From Afifellaceae bacterium (GTDB taxonomy: Bacteria > Pseudomonadota > Alphaproteobacteria > Rhizobiales > Afifellaceae), in assembly GCA_028281235.1 (NCBI GenBank), contig JANQKG010000024.1, positions 145,873 through 209,872 of the forward strand: a DNA stretch of 64,000 nucleotides. The letters run 5' to 3'. This document shows positions 60,252-64,000 of the stretch, in pieces. The position numbers and the translations under genes are program-made. The first letter of the stretch is position 1. The number at the start of each line of letters is the position of its first letter. Below the pieces are notes generated by a model. The model worked only from the letters and a program-made list of their open reading frames with translations, was not told the origin of the DNA and made no database searches.

Positions 60252-60913
60252 GGCTGGCTCTCCCGGCTGGCGGCGACGATGGCGCGGACGTTCTCCTTCA
60301 GGAGCGTCTTGGCGGATTCCATGAACGCGTCGTCGTAAGCGTCGATATCAAGGCGGCGCTGGACGGCGGCCTCCGCCACGCGCAGCACCAGAATCTGACC
60401 GACGAGCATGAAGGCGCGCACGCGTATCTCCGCCGTCTCCGGCTCCGATCCGGAGGCCGCGGCAAGCAGGCGGCAAGCGGCGACATGCAATCGCGACAGC
60501 GATCCGTAGATGACATCGAAGGCGGCGGTCGGCTGCATCTGCTCACGCAGCATGAAACGCGCGACGCGGCGCATCTCCGGCGGCCCGACAATCGCGTCGA
60601 GCACGGTTTCCAGAAGGGTCTCCAGAGCCGCAAGGGCCGCCTCAGGGCTTTTGGGCTGCGCGTTGATCGCAGAGACGGCGCGCTCGCCGACCCGGGCGAG
60701 AAGATGGTCGGCAATCGAGCTCGCTACCGCACGGTAAAGCTCCTCCTTGCCGCCAAAATGATAGGAGATCGCCGCGACATTGACGGCGGCGCGCTTGGCG
60801 ATGTCGCGCACCGTCGTGCCGGTCAGGCCGCGCTCGCCAAAAAGGTCGAGGGCGGCATCCAGAATGCGTTCGCGGGTGCCTTCCGTGGCGGATGGATCTG
60901 CTTTGAGAAGCAC
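60248..60913 (-). CDS. TetR-family regulator (CecR-like)
   Basis: A 221-residue repressor. N-terminal helix-turn-helix: RERILDAALDLFGERGLTGT, then TVRDIAKRAAVNVAAISYHF. The C-terminal domain is of the DUF1956/CecR type seen in front of ybhGFSR. It is the first gene of the exporter operon (4-bp overlap with the HlyD gene). GTG start with GGAG 9 bp upstream. A matching palindrome at 60965-60987 lies about 50 bp upstream, so autoregulation is likely. Confidence 0.92.
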   Translation of the reverse strand: MLLKADPSATEGTRERILDAALDLFGERGLTGTTVRDIAKRAAVNVAAISYHFGGKEELYRAVASSIADHLLARVGERAVSAINAQPKSPEAALAALETLLETVLDAIVGPPEMRRVARFMLREQMQPTAAFDVIYGSLSRLHVAACRLLAAASGSEPETAEIRVRAFMLVGQILVLRVAEAAVQRRLDIDAYDDAFMESAKTLLKENVRAIVAASRESQP

Positions 60914-60964
60914 GAGGGACGCTCCGCTGCCTGAATGCCAGAAGCGGATCGTCTAGCACAAACC

Positions 60965-60987
60965 AACGTTTGTTTCAAACAAATGTT
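60965..60987. promoter_or_regulatory. TetR-type operator upstream of the exporter operon
   Basis: AACGTTTGTTTCAAACAAAT then GTT: a 23-bp inverted repeat (one mismatched pair) with TTTGTTT/AAACAAA cores, in the promoter region of the TetR gene. Typical for autorepressed TetR-family operons. Confidence 0.65.
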
Positions 60988-61344
60988 TTGAACAATGAAC
61001 GAAGGCTTGCGTAGCGAGAACTAGGTTCCTGTATCTGAAACGACAGATACCGCACAATGATGTATGTGTATCCCGATCTTCAACTGTTTCGGAGCTTCCG
61101 GCTAGCGAAACAGATGATTTTTCGAAATCCATACCCACTCACTGAGGCGGCAAGAATCTGTTTTCTGAGGCAGATTTAGCTTTTCAATCTGATATTGATC
61201 TGAATTCTGTTCCGTATCTTGTTATTTTTCTATTTTTTTCCAATGGCTTAGTTATTTGCAGTACCAGACAGTACAAAACGCTTGCATTTTGATAGTACAG
61301 CCCTCTATCGTGCGTCCGAGTTCTAAGATCCAAGGGAGGGCTCT
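60988..61344. other. AT-rich intergenic region
   Basis: About 360 bp, notably lower in GC than the rest. It contains a short hairpin GTATCTG-n6-CAGATAC (61031-61050) and three AGTAC repeats at about 61258-61305. TTGCAT (61286) and TATCGT (61310), spaced 18 bp, could be the -35/-10 of the DUF5343 gene. No credible ORF (a 61-codon minus frame overlaps the TetR operator). Confidence 0.45.
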
Positions 61345-62052
61345 GTGCCCGTCACAGCTGACAAACCTGCGCCCTACGCACCGGCGAGTGCCGTTCTTGA
61401 TTTAATCCAGCGGCGCCGTGACCGTGGCTTGCCGACCCCCATAACCTCAGAGGTGTTGGGGCGCGCCGGAATCTCGCAGAGCTTGATTCCTAGGACCCTC
61501 TACGCGCTCCAGGAGCTCGATCTAATCGACGAAGGCGGCATGCCGACCGAAGCCTTTGAAGGCCTTCGCCTCGCCACAGAGGCTGAGTATCAGCAGCGAT
61601 TAGAGGCTTGGCTCAAGAATGCCTATGCTGATGTGTTTGCATTTGTCGATCTGACGACCGACGATGAGACCGCGGTGAGAGACGCATTCCGCAGCTACGA
61701 GCCGATTGGGCAGCAGCCGCGGATGGTGACTTTGTTCCAAGGACTGGCCCGTGCTGCTGGACTGCTTCCTGAGAGGGCGAGTGCTCCGCGCCCTACGTCT
61801 CGCCCCCGGTCACCTTCTACATCAACGCGCCAGCAGGCACGGCCTAGAGCGGCTAAGCCTGCTCAGGCCACTAGTTCGCAGCAACTGCCACCCGCCATCA
61901 CTGGGCTACTGGCAAGTCTGCCGGCCACAGGGGAGGGTTGGACAAGCGAATCTCGTGAGAAGTTCATGACGACTTTTGGAGCTGTTCTCGACTTCTGCTT
62001 CCCGATTGTTGAGCGCGCGGAATCACACGAAAACGGCGACGGTCAGAACTGA
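61345..62052 (+). CDS. DUF5343-like protein
   Basis: A 235-residue soluble protein. The first ~140 residues resemble DUF5343, with a winged-helix-like start (LIPRTLYALQELDLIDEGGM) and a helical remainder. A basic, Ser/Pro/Arg-rich linker (about 145-180) follows, then a short C-terminal helix block. GTG start with GGGAGGG upstream. Codon use is less GC-biased than neighbours and the upstream DNA is AT-rich, which suggests horizontal acquisition. DUF5343 function is unknown; some members lie near defence or mobile genes (general knowledge, weak). No partner gene is visible here. Confidence 0.7.
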   Translation: MPVTADKPAPYAPASAVLDLIQRRRDRGLPTPITSEVLGRAGISQSLIPRTLYALQELDLIDEGGMPTEAFEGLRLATEAEYQQRLEAWLKNAYADVFAFVDLTTDDETAVRDAFRSYEPIGQQPRMVTLFQGLARAAGLLPERASAPRPTSRPRSPSTSTRQQARPRAAKPAQATSSQQLPPAITGLLASLPATGEGWTSESREKFMTTFGAVLDFCFPIVERAESHENGDGQN

Positions 62053-62065
62053 CCGCCGCCAGGGC

Positions 62066-62086
62066 TACCCCTTTGGTTTTGGGGTA
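62066..62086 (+). terminator. Hairpin after the DUF5343-like gene
   Basis: TACCCC and GGGGTA arms with a T-rich loop, 14 bp after the stop. A second small palindrome, GGTCAGAACTGACC, overlaps the stop codon itself. Confidence 0.4.
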
Positions 62087-62225
62087 AGAGCCGACCACCC
62101 ACGACCGGAACCTGTGATCAGGGGGACGGCGTGGGTGGCGGTGCATCAAATTAGACAGATCAGCCCAAAAACACCAGTTTTTGCCGGTGCGTAGCTACGT
62201 TCTCGCCGACGGCTGGTGGACCGGG

Positions 62226-62456
62226 CTAGCCCTTTTTCACGACAACCGGGACCAGGAGGTCGCCCCAATAGCCGCCCTCGGCGTGGTGGCGGGCGGTGCG
62301 CTGCAGCTCCACCGACAGCCCCGCCTCCACGCAGCGCATGACGGTCTGGTTCAGTCGGTGCAGATCGTTGCCGAGCATGCGGATCGCCGTCTGCTGCTCA
62401 TCGGTCATGGCCGAGGCGAGCTCCTCGGCGCGTTCCTTCACCTTGGTCTTGATCAC
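62226..62456 (-). CDS. Small conserved-looking hypothetical protein near aceA
   Basis: A 76-residue protein, mostly helical, with no signal or membrane segment; it contains MTDEQQTAIRMLGNDLHRLN and ends GDLLVPVVVKKG. GTG 62456 is preferred over the ATG at 62492 because AAGGAG lies 7 bp upstream of it. It is downstream of aceA on the same strand, separated by a palindromic repeat copy. No domain is recognised. Confidence 0.6.
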   Translation of the reverse strand: MIKTKVKERAEELASAMTDEQQTAIRMLGNDLHRLNQTVMRCVEAGLSVELQRTARHHAEGGYWGDLLVPVVVKKG

Positions 62457-62528
62457 ACGCGTTCTCCTTGGCGGACCTGAGCGTTGTTGCATTCCATCAA
62501 TCCCTCCAACGCCCCATCCTCATTGTTG

Positions 62529-62612
62529 GAGCATGACCTTATCCGACCTTTGCACCGCCCGCCCATGCGGGCCTCGTAAAAGCGGTAAACCGGCGTCCGC
62601 ATTCAGGATCGC
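62529..62612. repeat. Degenerate palindromic repeat, copy 5 (insertion subtype)
   Basis: It starts GAGCATGACCTTATCCGACC like copy 3, has CGCCCGCCCATGCGGGC in its centre, and ends in a decayed arm (AGGATCGCG). This is the only copy not placed at a stop codon. Confidence 0.65.
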
Positions 62613-62683
62613 GCCCCGCGGAACAGGATGCCCGCACCCGCCAAAGCATGCCCCGGCGCCAGCGGGTGCGGGCTCGGGAGGCC

Positions 62684-63991
<1,308 letters not shown>

Positions 63992-64000
63992 GTCGATCCT

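Noticed and set aside
60953..61138. 61-codon minus-strand frame upstream of the TetR gene
   Set aside because: It covers the TetR operator and promoter region; no motif.

Overview
High-GC DNA from an alphaproteobacterium, most likely a Hyphomicrobiales (Rhizobiales) member. The signs are the dispersed palindromic repeats built on GAGCATGATC/GATCATGCTC, an Irr-type iron-control box, rhizobial-type AceA and AcdS, and many TRAP and ABC uptake systems. No rRNA, tRNA, CRISPR array, transposase, integrase or prophage gene was recognised. The window looks like chromosomal metabolic territory; the only patch that looks foreign is an AT-rich stretch near 61.0-61.3 kb.

Layout. 0-0.6 kb: 3' end of an RND efflux pump. 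0.6-3.1 kb: FGGY kinase and SDR dehydrogenase. 3.2-7.9 kb: a compact coenzyme F420 operon, cofE-cofD-cofC-fbiC, every junction a 4-bp overlap. 8.2-16.8 kb: two TRAP transporters facing away from each other, the second with OsmC and a homocitrate/isopropylmalate-synthase-like enzyme, and ATCGAT-cored palindromes around it. 17-20 kb: a fasciclin protein, then a beta-helix protein paired with an SO2930-type dihaem cytochrome. 20.3-25.9 kb: ABC sugar importer without its ATPase, plus a PfkB kinase and an aldolase-like barrel. 26.2-31.8 kb: iron operon (small Cys protein, imelysin, dihaem oxidoreductase, imelysin, DUF1513) behind a near-consensus Irr box. 31.9-41.5 kb: ACC deaminase and a LacI-ABC-glycoside hydrolase operon with a divergent ThuA gene, probably for uptake and hydrolysis of a small glycoside such as glucosyl- or mannosylglycerate. 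41.8-48.6 kb: a signalling cluster (hybrid kinase, receiver, kinase with pseudo-receiver, triple receiver, REC-EAL). 49.3-53.3 kb: folP, a pterin dehydratase and a GGDEF-EAL protein. 53.5-56.2 kb: glutamine-synthetase-like/FAD oxidase pair of gamma-glutamylated amine catabolism. 56.3-60.9 kb: MipA-type outer-membrane protein and a TetR-HlyD-ABC export operon. 61.3-64 kb: DUF5343 protein, a small conserved ORF and isocitrate lyase.

The most unusual observations: (1) a complete F420 core pathway in an alphaproteobacterium whose CofE lacks the reductase domain of actinobacterial FbiB; (2) a 49-bp stem-loop repeat whose edge supplies the TAG stop codon of four unrelated genes; (3) the LacI/ABC/hydrolase/ThuA operon with two structurally enlarged permeases; (4) a signalling cluster with paralogous receivers, one fused to an EAL domain.

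All calls come from reading the sequence and translated frames. No database search, alignment or folding program was run; residue numbers are hand counts.
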